DNA of 64,000 nt from Dryomyza anilis (taxonomy: Eukaryota > Arthropoda > Insecta > Diptera > Dryomyzidae): positions 8,018,501 through 8,082,500 of the forward strand of contig OX638133.1 of assembly GCA_951804985.1 (NCBI GenBank), given 5' to 3'. Numbering within the stretch: position 1 is the stretch's first letter; each line of letters opens with the position of its first letter. A model generated the notes under the pieces. It ran no database searches, was not told where the DNA came from, and saw only the letters and a program-made list of their open reading frames with translations. A program made the position numbers and the translations under genes. Below, in pieces: positions 22,603 to 33,435 of the stretch.

Positions 22603-23171
22603 GTTGTTGGCGTGCTGAATTCTTTCATATGTTGTTGCTATTGTAATTTGTTTGTTTTTCTATTAAAATAGATTTCCCGGTTTTTATGAGTTTTTTTTAA
22701 CGGTTTTTAAGATTTTCTGCGCATGTTTTCTCACTAATTTGTTGCAATTCTTTTGTGAGCCTTCATCAGATTTGTATTTTGTTGTTGTTGTACAGTTATT
22801 GCAGGTTGTGCTCTACAACAAAAAAAAACTTCAAGTGAGCAACAATTGTCTGTTATTTTATTATTATTTATAATTTATAGCTTTAAGCTTTTCTCTATTG
22901 ACTTTGGACTTTTTGCATTATGTTGCTCTTGTGGTGGTCTTAATTTGTTGTTGTTTTTTTAATAACCTACAGCGTTGCCACTAGGTTTTTGCCATGTTGT
23001 TGAAATTTTATAACTAAATATTGATTTTCTTTCGAAAGACTGCCTTAAACATATTATAACCTGAAGTATAAAAAGACTAGTTTCATGTGGTGAACTCTAA
23101 CTGTTTCTCTATGATATCAAAAAAGTTACAACTATATTTTTCGTTCTTCCAACCACGCATAATTCTGTGTG
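22603..23171. other. T-rich stretch, no gene seen
   Basis: Many TTGTTG words and T runs on the plus strand. No frame or repeat family was identified. Confidence 0.4.
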
Positions 23172-23619
23172 TAAACAGAAAAAAATTCATCAATATGATG
23201 AATTTATTCATAAATATTATGAATTTTTCTACGAACTACCAGATTCATCATACTGATACCAACGTTCAATAATTAAACTACTGATAAATGCATTCATTAT
23301 ATATATGAACAAAATATTCAACACAATGAATTTACATTGTCATATTGATGAATTTGTTCATAATATTTCAAAAAAAAAAATAATTCGAAAAAAAGTATTG
23401 CAAAAATTTCATATAAAAAATAACAGTAAAAAAATTAAAATAAAATTATCTGAAAAAAAAAAAATCGGACAAAAAAATTGTTCTAAAAAAATCTTTTTCA
23501 AAAAAAAAATTCTGCAAAAATTTAAAAAAAAAAATGTTTTCAAAAAAAAAATTTTTTTTCGGAAAAAAAATGTTTTCCAAATTTTTTTTTTTTATAAATG
23601 TAACTTTTTATTAATTAAA

Positions 23620-23929
23620 TAATAATAGTTTGGCACTACAGTCCTATAAGAACTTCGGTCGAGCTCTCTCACCATTTTGAGCTGTGCGTGATATATTTGT
23701 ACTCAAAGTGGTGGGACCTACAGTTTATTGCCGAATCCGAACGGCGGGTGAGATCTTTTCATAGGCAATGTTTTACTCTCGTAGGTTTGCCATTTACTGC
23801 CGAGAGGTGGCGCGGTACAGAAAAATGTTTCTATGAAAAGATGTTGCTAGCCCCAGTCCAGGCTTGAACCGGGGACCTTTCAGCTCGCAGTCCAACGCAC
23901 TAACCACTGAGCTACCGCGGCCACAATTT
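23620..23929 (-). mobile_element. tRNA-derived SINE (family D)
   Basis: On minus it begins with a tRNA-like head: GGCCGCGGTAGCTCAGTGGT (box A TAGCTCAGTGG) and CCCCGGTTCAAGCCTGG (box B GGTTCAAGCC). An unrelated body follows (CTACCTCTCGGCAGTAAATG and CTCACCCGCCGTTCGGATTC). It ends in a TAATAA-type tail after AGTGCCAAACTATT. The repeat TTAATTAAA at 23611-23619 and 23930-23938 is the target duplication, lying in the central palindrome of the host A element. Boxes A and B imply a Pol III promoter. No protein is encoded, so mobilisation would need a partner LINE. Confidence 0.92.
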
Positions 23930-23956
23930 TTAATTAAAAGTTGGAATTATAATAAA

Positions 23957-24536
23957 TATATCGCAGTTGTAGAACGAAAAGTCACCAAATACATTTTAAA
24001 AATGCCAAATATTCATTTACAAAAATCTTTATATGGCCCAAAACGCAGCCTATAACCTGCCATTATTACGCATTTTTCAACATATATTGCTCCGAAAACA
24101 TATGAAATCAAATAGTTTTAATATTTTTTATAAATGTATCTAAAAGTACACTTTTGTGGTAAGATTTTCTATGTATATAAAAATTTGTGTATGCCTTGTT
24201 ATTTAGGAGTTATGAACGTTTAAATTGTTTGCTACGTTTCATCGTACGATGTAAAAAGTATTAAAAGTATTTGATTTCATATGTTTTCGGAGCAATATAT
24301 GTTGAAAAATGCGTAAAAATAGCAGGTGATAGGCTGCGTACTGGGCCATATATCTGTTAATTTTTAATCAATGATCTCAATTTTTTTACCACATGATAAG
24401 AAAATGTAAATCTAACAATTGGTATTTCAACTTTAAAGTTGCATCAATTACTTTTTATAATATTAATCAACAAACTCGAAATTTAACTTTTTCATAAAAA
24501 TGTATTTGGTTACTTTTCGTTCTACGACGAAGATAT
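23957..24536. mobile_element. Element B (MITE) with element C inside
   Basis: Terminal inverted repeats of about 35 bp: left GTTGTAGAACGAAAAGTCAC, right its diverged complement GTTACTTTTCGTTCTACGAC, both leading into CAAATACATTTT. It sits in an ATAT context inside family A. A second copy without C lies at 44155-44402. It has no coding potential. Confidence 0.8.
24034..24348. mobile_element. Element C: 315-bp MITE with about 80-bp terminal inverted repeats
   Basis: It begins TGGCCCAAAACGCAGCCTAT and ends with ATAGGCTGCGTACTGGGCCA. The inverted arms continue through CATTTTTCAACATATATTGC and TCCGAAAACATATGAAATC. TATA lies on both sides. The B copy at 44.2 kb reads straight through (TCGTTATATATCTG), giving an empty site that fixes the ends. 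Superfamily not assigned. Confidence 0.85.
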
Positions 24537-24928
24537 TATAAAACATTTTACTAATTTATTCATGTCGAGCAAGCATTATATAAGAAATAACACACAAGAA
24601 CTACTTGAGAACTGAGAGTACGGCAAATTATGAACGAACAAAATATTTTAATTGAAATTTGATTTAATAAACAACATTCTTCAATATGAAGTACGTATAT
24701 GTTGTATTTTATGTTTTTGTTCATTAATATGAGAAAACGTATACTTCGTACAAAGTTCATCATATTGAAGAACATTTTTTCGACAGTTACCAAGCGTTCA
24801 TCATATTTATGATAACATTCATTACATTGATGTCGTTAGTCATTAATATTATGAACGGTTCTTCAATACAATGAAACATGGTTTGAACAACGGAATTAAT
24901 CAATATGATGTACAATTTTTTCTGTGTA

Positions 24929-26440
24929 GGAAAAGTATTTTGGAAAGATTTGGGTCGGACACACACAACAAAACTACGGATACCATATACAATTATTGGC
25001 GGTCTCAAGGCAGTTTATAAATAGTTTCCGTAATATCAAATGCTGCCTATTTCTTGGCCTTACAAATGCCGGGATCTGCCTTTAAAATTTAAAAAATTTG
25101 ATAACATGCTAAACATTTTCCGCACACTTACTTTTCGGTTATTTTAGCTCGGGAGTCATTCAAATAATTTGGTATTTCAAGACAGATTCTCGGAATATTT
25201 AAAGTGGCAGGCGGAACCAGAGCAGCATTCTTCGTTGGAGTCTTTCGAAAACTTTGTCTATTGTAGAATGAAATCTTAAGATTTTGTCTAGAACTTCACA
25301 TGAATTAAGAATAAAAAAATTCTCTATTCTATATCCAAATCATATGTTACGCATCTGATATACTACTCAAATAACTGTCAAATAAAGATGACGACGAACC
25401 GCGTGTCCAGAGGCGTTTGAACGTCTAGTCGTTTGGCCTCCGCGATTTAATGCAACATTCAAATGATTGATTACCATGTCTTTAAACATTTTTCTTGGCC
25501 ACTTGTGGGAGCTGCATCAATGCGTTCTTTTTTATACTTTTTTTCCATTTTCACCTGTCATTTATAAACAATTCTATTATAGCCAAAACCGTGAACGCGA
25601 ATGCCGAAATTTGCATACAAAGCGTTTGCAACGGCAAAGCGACAAAATGTTGTTCTTTCAAATAGCGCAATGCGCTGTTGTCGTGTGAAGACGACTAGAC
25701 ATAGCAGCAGCAGCAACATCATCATGCACAGCAACAGCAACATTATTCATTGCTAATAATTCAATTTTATCGCTGTGCGGATCGTCATTTGCATGGTGCT
25801 TGACAAGCATGGCTTAAACGTGCTTTTAAATTCGTCGTCTAGTGGGTTATTGTTTTTGTTGTTGTTGCAAGTCACCTGTCAGTTGCCAGTTATTGTTTTT
25901 TTTTTTTGTATATGGTTGTTTGTTGTTGCTGTCATCATTGTACGTCATGTGCCAGACGACAGGTTCAGCTGTCAATGCAACGCAATGCATTTCACTGCAC
26001 GTCTTCATCTTCATTGGGTGTTTTTATTTTTCCAAAGATATGCGAGAAAATGCAAATAAAATCACAGACAGAGGATCGGCAATCATTGATCGCATGGAGA
26101 AAGTTTTACCCAAGCACGGAAAGTTAGGATAAAATATGAAGAATACAATTTTTTTTATATATATGTACATATAAGACTGACAATGACTTTGTATGAAAAA
26201 AAATCATCGAGTTTGATTTTGAAGGTCATCCCCTAGTAATGCTCTATTGGATGAGAAAATCATTGTGAAGAATTTTCAGCGAAATCCGAATATGCGTAAT
26301 GGACCCGCCGGGACCTTAAAGTAGGTGTTTTCATACCTAAATCGACAATTTCAAAATTGTATTGAAATGATGTCTCTCAAACGCATTAAACTAAAAATGT
26401 TATCTGCTGGAACATTTTATAGCTTTTGAACAAACTATAA
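24929..26440. other. Presumed regulatory/intronic DNA
   Basis: At 25460-26110 the composition is more balanced, with GCAGCA/CAACA runs, octamers ATTTGCAT (25610, 25787) and several overlapping frames of 61-96 codons in different phases. None has a domain or good splice context. No gene is called. Confidence 0.35.
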
Positions 26441-26443
26441 ATG

Positions 26444-27050
26444 AAACCAGTTGGGAAGGTTAGAACACATGGGAAATTTTAAAGTAGGTGTAATTATGAT
26501 AGTTAGGATTATCAAAATTATAGTCGGTCTAGGCCGACTACAAATACCCTACACATATGTGTGGTTACCATTCAAAGTGGTATACAGGTCACCAGAGCAT
26601 ACGAATCCTGAAAATAACTACAAACTTTCCTTCCCTGAAGAATGTTCTTTCATTTGATAAGCACGTATACAGTAAAATTGATCTGTAGATGTAAATTTTA
26701 TATGAGGTATTTGAACATAAGTGGTCGGTTCTCAGGTCACAATAGACCGATCTTGTTCAGACTGCTTAGATATATAAGTAATCTAAATCTAAAGTTTCAT
26801 TGCTCTAGCTCTTCAACTTTTTCCGTAATCGTGATTTCAACAGACATACAGAAGGACAGACGGACAGACGGACAGACGGACAGACGGACAGACGGACAGA
26901 CAGACAGACAGACGGACATCGCTAAATCGACTCAGGAGGTCATGCTAATCAAGAATATATATACTTTTCCATACCGGAGATGCTTTTTCAGGGTGTTACA
27001 AACGGCGTACCAAACTGAATATACCCTTTCACTCTTAGTGTAGGGTATAA
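26444..27050 (-). mobile_element. HINE (Helentron-derived), full copy
   Basis: In reverse orientation it shows every landmark: tail AACCAGTTGGGAAGG, hairpin TATAGTCGG...CCGACTA, subterminal AATACCCTACACATATG, and a GACGGACA microsatellite (about 26858-26918). It continues with ATCGCTAAATCGACTCAGGA and the 5' end TCTTAGTGTAGGGTATA. The microsatellite is longer than in the 18-kb copy. A 133-codon frame across it is a repeat artefact. Confidence 0.9.
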
Positions 27051-27495
27051 AAATCGGATCAAAAATAAAGAAGCAGTGATTATTTAAATAGGCATCCTTC
27101 GTTTTTTATTTTCATCAGTTACTCCTCTCGAATCGAAATCATGATTTTCCATTGTCAGTATAGTGCACTTATTAGACTGACAATGGATTTTCATGATATC
27201 AAATCGAGAAAAACTGCTTTATTGAATAAGAAAATCGATTTTCATCGAAATCCGAATATGGGAAATGGACCCGTGGGATCTCAAAGTTCACGATTTTGAA
27301 AAAAAAAAAAAAAAAATACTAAGTTGATAGTTTGTGCTGAGTAATTAAATTCCATAACAGATAACATATCCTTTTTTTAGTTTATAGATTTTGGAAGACG
27401 GCATTTGAATTCAATTGACTCAACTGACTCTTCTCAAACCCAAAATCAATATACCAAGTAACATGATTTTGTACATTCCACTCATAATATAATAT
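27051..27495. other. AT-rich stretch, no gene seen
   Basis: It contains TTAGACTGACAATGGATTTTC, related to 26172-26190 (AAGACTGACAATGACTTTG), both near GAAATCCGAATATG. This suggests a small unnamed repeat flanking the HINE on both sides. Confidence 0.4.
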
Positions 27496-27977
27496 TGTTA
27501 CGAAAAGAGGTAATTTGCTCCACTGTGCAAAAGTAAATGAAACGCAAGACAATTCAGCGCACTAAGCAATGTGTTAGAAAGAGACGGAAGACAGGGCATT
27601 AACAACACATAAGTGCAAATGAGATGCCAATATCATGCGTCATTCACGAGACGAGTAGAAAGTTCTGGAAACATGTCGAAGCTTGTCGAAATCAGTCGAA
27701 CTAATGCATGCAGTATACAAGGGCGCCGCATTTGAGGCACAGCACTTCAGTAGTGATTGGAAAGTGGTCGAGTGCATCTCGTGTAAGAACTATGTTAAGT
27801 TAAATAGTGGATATTCAGCAATTGCTAGAATTTGTTATAAGTAAAGTTGTTTATTATAGTGAATTAATAAAGTTAATTGTTATAATTTAAACCAAACATA
27901 AGAGTGTTTTTATTTTGTACACAATCCAGTGATACGAACTTGTAGAACAGTTTTCCGTAGACTGAATTTTCGTAACA
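27496..27977. mobile_element. Solo LTR of an LTR retrotransposon
   Basis: 482 bp from TGTTACGAAAA to TTTTCGTAACA, a perfect 11-bp inverted terminus with canonical TG...CA. ATAT flanks both sides (27492-27495, 27978-27981) and may be a 4-bp target duplication. Inside, reading on plus, are a TATA-like TATACAA (27714), an initiator-like TTCAGTAG (27747) about 35 bases on, and AATAAA (27866-27871), the expected U3-R order. No internal region or second LTR is present, so recombination between LTRs probably removed them. A 4-bp duplication suits Ty3/gypsy, but BEL/Pao cannot be excluded. Confidence 0.85.
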
Positions 27978-27981
27978 ATAT

Positions 27982-28238
27982 TAATTTGGCGCTATAATCA
28001 TATAAGAACTTAGGCCAAACTCTCTCATGACTTGAGCTGTGCGTGGTATATTTGTACTCAAAGTGGTGGGACCTACAGTTTAAAGCCGAATATGAATGGC
28101 GGGTGAGAGCTTTCCATACTGCCGAGAGGTAGCGCGGTATAGAAAAATGTTTTCTATGAAGAGATGTTGTTAGCCCCAGTTGATGCATGAACATGAGACC
28201 TTTTGGATCACAGTCCAAAGCACTAACCTTTTGAGGCG
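27982..28238 (-). mobile_element. tRNA-derived SINE (family D), diverged copy
   Basis: The body matches family D (TTTGGCGCTATAATCATATAAGAAC, CAAAGTGGTGGGACCTACAG, GAGAGGTAGCGCGGTATAG), with an internal deletion of about 40 bases after GGTGAGAGC. The head is heavily mutated (CACTAACCTTTTGAGGCG), so box A is damaged. It lies a few bases from the solo LTR. Confidence 0.8.
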
Positions 28239-30886
28239 TGGCAAAACTAACTCAAAACTTATATTTACCTAAGATGTCATATTTAAGGCATTTTTATAGA
28301 TTTTTATTAATACATACAACGGTATTAATAAAATTCTATAAATTGTATAAATTCCAAATTCAGGTTGTTATGATCATGATTAGACCTTCTGGTTCATGTT
28401 ACTGGTCGGATAATGACAAGGAATATATTCAATGATCCATGAATTATTAATAGTGATGATCACAAAAGAGATTACCAAGTCTCGATCTCGAAAATTATCG
28501 AAATATTAAATATCATCTCTTCTCCAATTTAGTTTTGGTGTTTATTCATTTAAAATAGGCACATTTAATTAAAAAATAAAATAATTCCGCAAGGAAATAG
28601 ATGATGTATGTAATTATGTAATTGATTATTTTGTTTTACAAAAAAATTTGGATTTCTAATTAACCGTTCGTGAGCTGGACCATTAAAATATTTGTGATCA
28701 GCATTTAAATGTTTGTTTTATTCCTGTAACTAAATTTAAACTGATCTAGTTAGGAGTTTTGATTTTATTTTGGAGTGTCATTTTTATGACTTTATAACAT
28801 AACATTGAAACCGTTTTTTAAATCCGAAGTGGTTTTCAATTTTAGACCAGTTTTCACAGAATTTTAATTTTAGCGAAAGATAAAATAATTGATTTTTATT
28901 TTCAAAATATCAAAGTTATAGCCACGAAATAAAATGAATACAAAAACTGAAGTCGGATCCGCACACAGAAAAATCATCTTTTGAAATGAGGTTGAAGAAT
29001 GAAAAAGATAGTTGTACCAACATACAAACTTAAAATATTAGTCTAAACACATTTCTAATGGTTCTAAATCTGTACTAAATCTGTACTAAAACGGTTCGAT
29101 ATTGGTTTCAGTACAAACTACAACCATTTTCATTATGACAATAACAACCGACTAAGCAGTTCAGAGAACCGAATAAGTTGGTTGGGCAAAGTGTTGGTTT
29201 TCGCATTAAATCTCTATTCTGTGCGCACAACTTAGAATTGAAAACCATTTCATTGCAACATTTTATACCGAAACTGTAACGGGTTTCAATCTTTGGTTCA
29301 ATACAATTTGGTTAATTATACACACAGACATCTCATCAAAGATCAGTGATCGCTTTTAATGTTTTATTTTTAATTATATTATCGAACATGTTCAAGCATT
29401 TAAATTTCCCATCCAAAGTTTTTAATTCATTTTCTCAATACAAAAACTTGTTTTCAAATAAATTCAAATTTTTTATATTTTTTATTTTTTGAAAATTGTG
29501 CACAACTTGCTGCCGAATGCAGCATGTTAAGCCAGTTGATAGCGCCACCTATGAGCACCAACAGTAACAACGATTACAGCAATAACAAGCACAAAATACA
29601 CCAGCAATATTTGCATCGACAGCAACAACTGTGAGCAAATAGACGACTTGATAAGTGGAATTTATTTGACAATTTAATGATGTGAGTTTTTCCAATGAAT
29701 TTCCTTCGCCTTCCTACTTGTTGGAATTACCATAGTCCGACAGTTTAACAGGCAGAAAAAAATACAACAAACATATAAATTTATTGGACAATTTGCATTT
29801 TTATAGCAATTTGATAGAAAACCGAATGTATGTAGCTGTAGTTGTGCGGAGTCAAAACGGTCTGGCAGTCAAGTCGTACTTTGATTCGTTGCAGTTAATT
29901 TGACCAATCGTAGAAATGCAAATTTTATGCAATACTTGCAATGAATAAATTTCAGAAAACACAAAAAACAACTTGTTTTAAAGCCATTTTTGTGTCTTTT
30001 TATTTTTGTTGGCCACTCTGGTCTACGCAGTCTGAGTCACACGGCAGTAATACAAGTGCTTTTTGTTTGTCTCATAATTTGAAGCACTTCAGTTGATCGC
30101 ATATCTTAATTGTGTCATAATTCATACTTTTCATAACGCACACAGTGGTGCGTATTCTGCATGTAGTTCTGACTGTTTTAGTAGCTGTATTGTTAACATC
30201 AGTGACAACTTATTGACAGACAACATTTGTGCGACATGCATGTCAGACATTAATGGCTTTATAAATAACAACAATATAAAAAAATATATTAAATCTTAAC
30301 CAGCAAAAACGAAAACAAGTGGCTATTACGCGTAATAAATCGTTTTTCGAAATCTAGACACGAGTTTTGTGAATTTTACCTGAAAGTCAATGGGACAAAA
30401 TGTGCCTATTAATGGCATATTAAATTGAATTATGGTAAAACACTTGAATAGATTTAGATGGCCATATAAATTAATGGATTAGTTATAGTTGTTAAAAGAT
30501 AAAATGCAAAGATTTATCTAGTTTTTAGATTTGACGGCTTTTTTGCTCGATAGTTTTAAATGCAAATAAAATGAATTTATCGTAATATATTTGAACGATT
30601 TCTCTAGCTCTATTCTACCAAATGAGACACCAAAAATTATGAGTTTTGATTATTCGCTGAAATACATCCTATTTTACATAATATCGCAGATTCTAAAAAT
30701 TATGAAAAATTAGGCTAAATATCGTTAAACATATTTTGTCTAGTTAAGATCTCAATATTTTGAATATTGGAATTTTGGTATTCTTCGTAAACTAAAATTT
30801 AGGTAAAACTGCCCTAGTATCCAATTCCGCTCTATTTTTTTTTTGTTAAAGCATAAGAAAATAGCGGGAGTTTTTAAATGAAAATA
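28239..30886. other. Long non-repetitive stretch with candidate regulatory patches
   Basis: No gene recognised. A possible element starts CACAGAAAAATC at about 28967 but has no visible partner terminus. Balanced DNA at 29500-30260 contains ATGCAAATTTTATGCAAT (about 29915), ATTTGCAT (29793), the CTCF-like site (29540) and frames of at most 68 codons without domains. Confidence 0.4.
29540..29550 (-). promoter_or_regulatory. Candidate CTCF-type insulator motif
   Basis: Read on minus, AGGTGGCGCTA matches the Drosophila CTCF core and faces the motif at 2465. It lies next to a CAACA-rich balanced patch. Motif evidence only. Confidence 0.35.
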
Positions 30887-31600
30887 CACAGAAAAAAATT
30901 CATCAATATGTTGAATATATTCATAAATATTATGAATTTGTCTACTAACTAGCAGATTCATCATATTGATGAATATGATTATATACATATATTATATACT
31001 TATTATTATTTACATTATATACATCCATTATATTATTATATACAACCATTATATACATATATTAACTTATTCATACTATTGAACATCATAGTGAAGATCG
31101 AAATATTCAATACAATGAATTTAAATCGTCATGTTGCTGAATATAATTATTATATATATGAATAATTTAAAATTGTATTTTTTTACGTATTTTTCAAAAT
31201 ATTTTTTTTTTAGAAAATAATTGGAAAAAAAATCCTTAAAAAACATTGTTTGAAAAAAATTATATTAAAAAAAATGTTTTTCTCGAAAAAAAAAATTCAA
31301 AAAAAAAATGTTTGTCCGAAAAATAAATTCAAACAAATTTTTTTTTTCAAAAAAAAAATGATAACAAGTTTTTTTCTAAACAATTTTTTCAAATATAATT
31401 TTTTATTAAAAAAATTATAAATAAATATATTAGACATTTTTTTACTAAATTATGCATGTCAAGCAAGCACTATATATACAAGAACTACTTGAGTACTGAG
31501 AAGTACGGCAAAAAAAGAACGAAAAAAAATATTATGATTGAAATTTGGTTTAATTAACAGCATTCTTCAATTATGTTTTTGTTCAATTAATGAATTTACT
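30887..31600 (-). mobile_element. Family A element, both halves present, 3'-truncated
   Basis: CACAGAAAAAAATTCATC after TA. It then shows ATATTCATAAATATTATGAA, a local expansion of TTATATACA-type words (30985-31075), A/T runs, and the left half in reverse (GTCAAGCAAGCACTATATA, GAACTACTTGAGTACTGAGA). It fades at about 31600 without the terminal CACAG, so that end is lost. Confidence 0.8.
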
Positions 31601-33264
31601 TGATTTTTTTGTGGAAGTCGTATTTAAACATTTGCAAAAAAGATAATTCTATACGGCAGTTCAAAAAATATACATAATATAGTGGTCAATCCGGACGGGA
31701 CAAAATCGGAGTGATTGTCTAGGTTCATATAGAAATTCTAAAAAGTTAGCGTACAAATTATTTTTTTGACTTATATTAAAAAATTGCTGATATCATGCAC
31801 TTTCTTTTTGTATTTACACCCCAAGACAAAATTAGGAAGCAGGAAAGCAGGAAAATGGTTAGAAACATGCAGGCAAACACGCTACCTATACGCATTGAAA
31901 TCACATTTTATATGAAGCTTTGAGGCAGGCAAAGGTGGGAATGTGGACAAAAGCTGCTAGTTCCCTGCTATAGCATGAAAATAAAATTGGTAGGGAAATG
32001 GCAGGCATAGGTAGGGAATGGTAGCCAAACAGGGTAAGGTGGGCAATAATCTGAAAGCAAAATGGTAGAGAATGGTAAGGAAAGGTAGGGATCATTAACA
32101 TATGATTTAGATCATGGGTGACCAACCATCCCGCCCTCAACCAAAACTTCTTGTTGTACAACAACACCGACAAATTTAGTTTGTTGTATTTTCGCAAAAA
32201 TCAATCGCTTCAATGATGTGTTGTTGGTTACGCATATTTCTGCTGCTTCACATTGTTATTGTGTCGCCTTGTTATTGTTATCGAAGTAAGCAATAACAAA
32301 ACACGTTTTTTACAACAAGAAGATTATGTTTTGGGCGAAAATGGCAAAAAGAGCCAGTCGCTGGTCACCTCCTGATGTCAGCATAGATCACAGTGATAGG
32401 GAAAATATTCACTTAACAAACCGACTTAATAAACCGACGAAATGAAAACCGATTAAATAAAAAAACAAACGCACAAAAGACGCGGCGTGGCATATTAATT
32501 TGAAGCGTTACAAATAACTGCCTACAAATTTTAATACTGAAAATTTTTGAAGGCAAATTTTGATATTGTAAACATCATTTTCTATCGACAACTTGTTGAT
32601 CAGGCTTTTAAAACTTCAAAACAGAAATAATGTAAACAAAATTTTCTGTCGACAACTTGTTGATCAAACTTATAAAATTTCAAAACAGAAATTCTATACC
32701 TTTTCCTTCCATATTCTAGCTATAAAGATACCTTTCATAACTTCAAAACCAAAACTTACAGAAAATGCTTTTACCTGTTAGGGGTAGGCTTGAACATACT
32801 AGTTTGCGGCGAAAATGCTGCTATATTCAATGCTTATTTTCAAAAATTCAAAATGCCTGCTATGTAATGTGTATTTCCTACCATATTCCTGTGAGTTTTC
32901 CTCAAAACTATTACTATAATACCAGTTTCCTTGCATATTTTTTTTCTCATAATAAATCACAGAAATGTTCCGGACGTAACAAAAAGTATCGTATAGAAAT
33001 TATCACTACAATTTTTTTTTTTTCTAGAAATACTTTTTGCGTATTTTTGTTTTATAAATTATATAACAATATAACCAAGACAATTTACATGCTTATTTCA
33101 ATTATAGTTATTTCGTAATAAATCACAGTATAATTCGGGACGTTCCGTATGGAAATATTCACTACGATTTTTGCATAAGTTTATTTTGTATCTGACAATA
33201 TTAATATAAACATAATTACGAAATGAAAAGTAATGTACGATTCGATTACTAGATGTTTTTTATC
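31601..33264. other. AT-rich stretch with minor repeats
   Basis: It holds a degenerate GGTAGGGAATGG tract at 31840-32100, which explains the 98-codon minus frame. At 32130-32332 there are weak inverted ends (AACTTCTTGTTGTA / TACAACAAGAAG). A tandem duplication is listed separately. TAATAAATCACAG...TATCACTAC occurs at 32950 and again at 33117. No gene seen. Confidence 0.4.
32565..32697 (+). repeat. Two-copy tandem duplication, about 66 bp
   Basis: The two units share GTAAACA, ATTTTCT.TCGACAACTTGTTGATCA and AAA.TTCAAAACAGAAAT. The inner CAACTTGTTG is itself palindromic. They are a few substitutions apart. Confidence 0.7.
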
Positions 33265-33267
33265 ACA

Positions 33268-33435
33268 CGATTGAATAAACAATCAAGCTTTGAATCAGTT
33301 TCCAAAACAATTTAAATATCAATCATGTGATTATCTAATTTTCCATACAAAAATTGGGCAATCAAACGATTGATATTAAAATTAATTTAAAATTCTTTCA
33401 AAAGAAGATTGCTTATTCAATCGTGTGATTCGGGC
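33268..33435. repeat. Foldback repeat with TCACACGATTGAATAA arms
   Basis: TCACACGATTGAATAAACAATC near 33269 faces GATTGCTTATTCAATCGTGTGA at about 33409-33430. The internal sequence also contains partial inversions (CAATCATGTGATT / AATCAAACGATTG). It is probably a small MITE, but target duplications are not visible. Confidence 0.6.

Larger units (their letters stand above)
23174..24926 (-). mobile_element. Family A element, full length, with three nested insertions
   Basis: Right-half terminus AACAGAAAAAAATTCATC at the left edge and CACAGAAAAAATTGTAC (read on minus) at the right edge, with TA on both sides (23172-23173, 24927-24928). The family sequence runs 23174-23619, a short piece 23930-23956, and 24537-24926. 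The gaps are SINE D (23620-23929) and element B (23957-24536), and B itself contains element C. The A-run part yields a 105-codon Lys-rich frame at 23305-23622 that is not a gene. Confidence 0.9.

Noticed and set aside
26642..27043. 133-codon frame
   Set aside because: It runs through the GACGGACA microsatellite of a HINE. The repeat alone accounts for the open frame.
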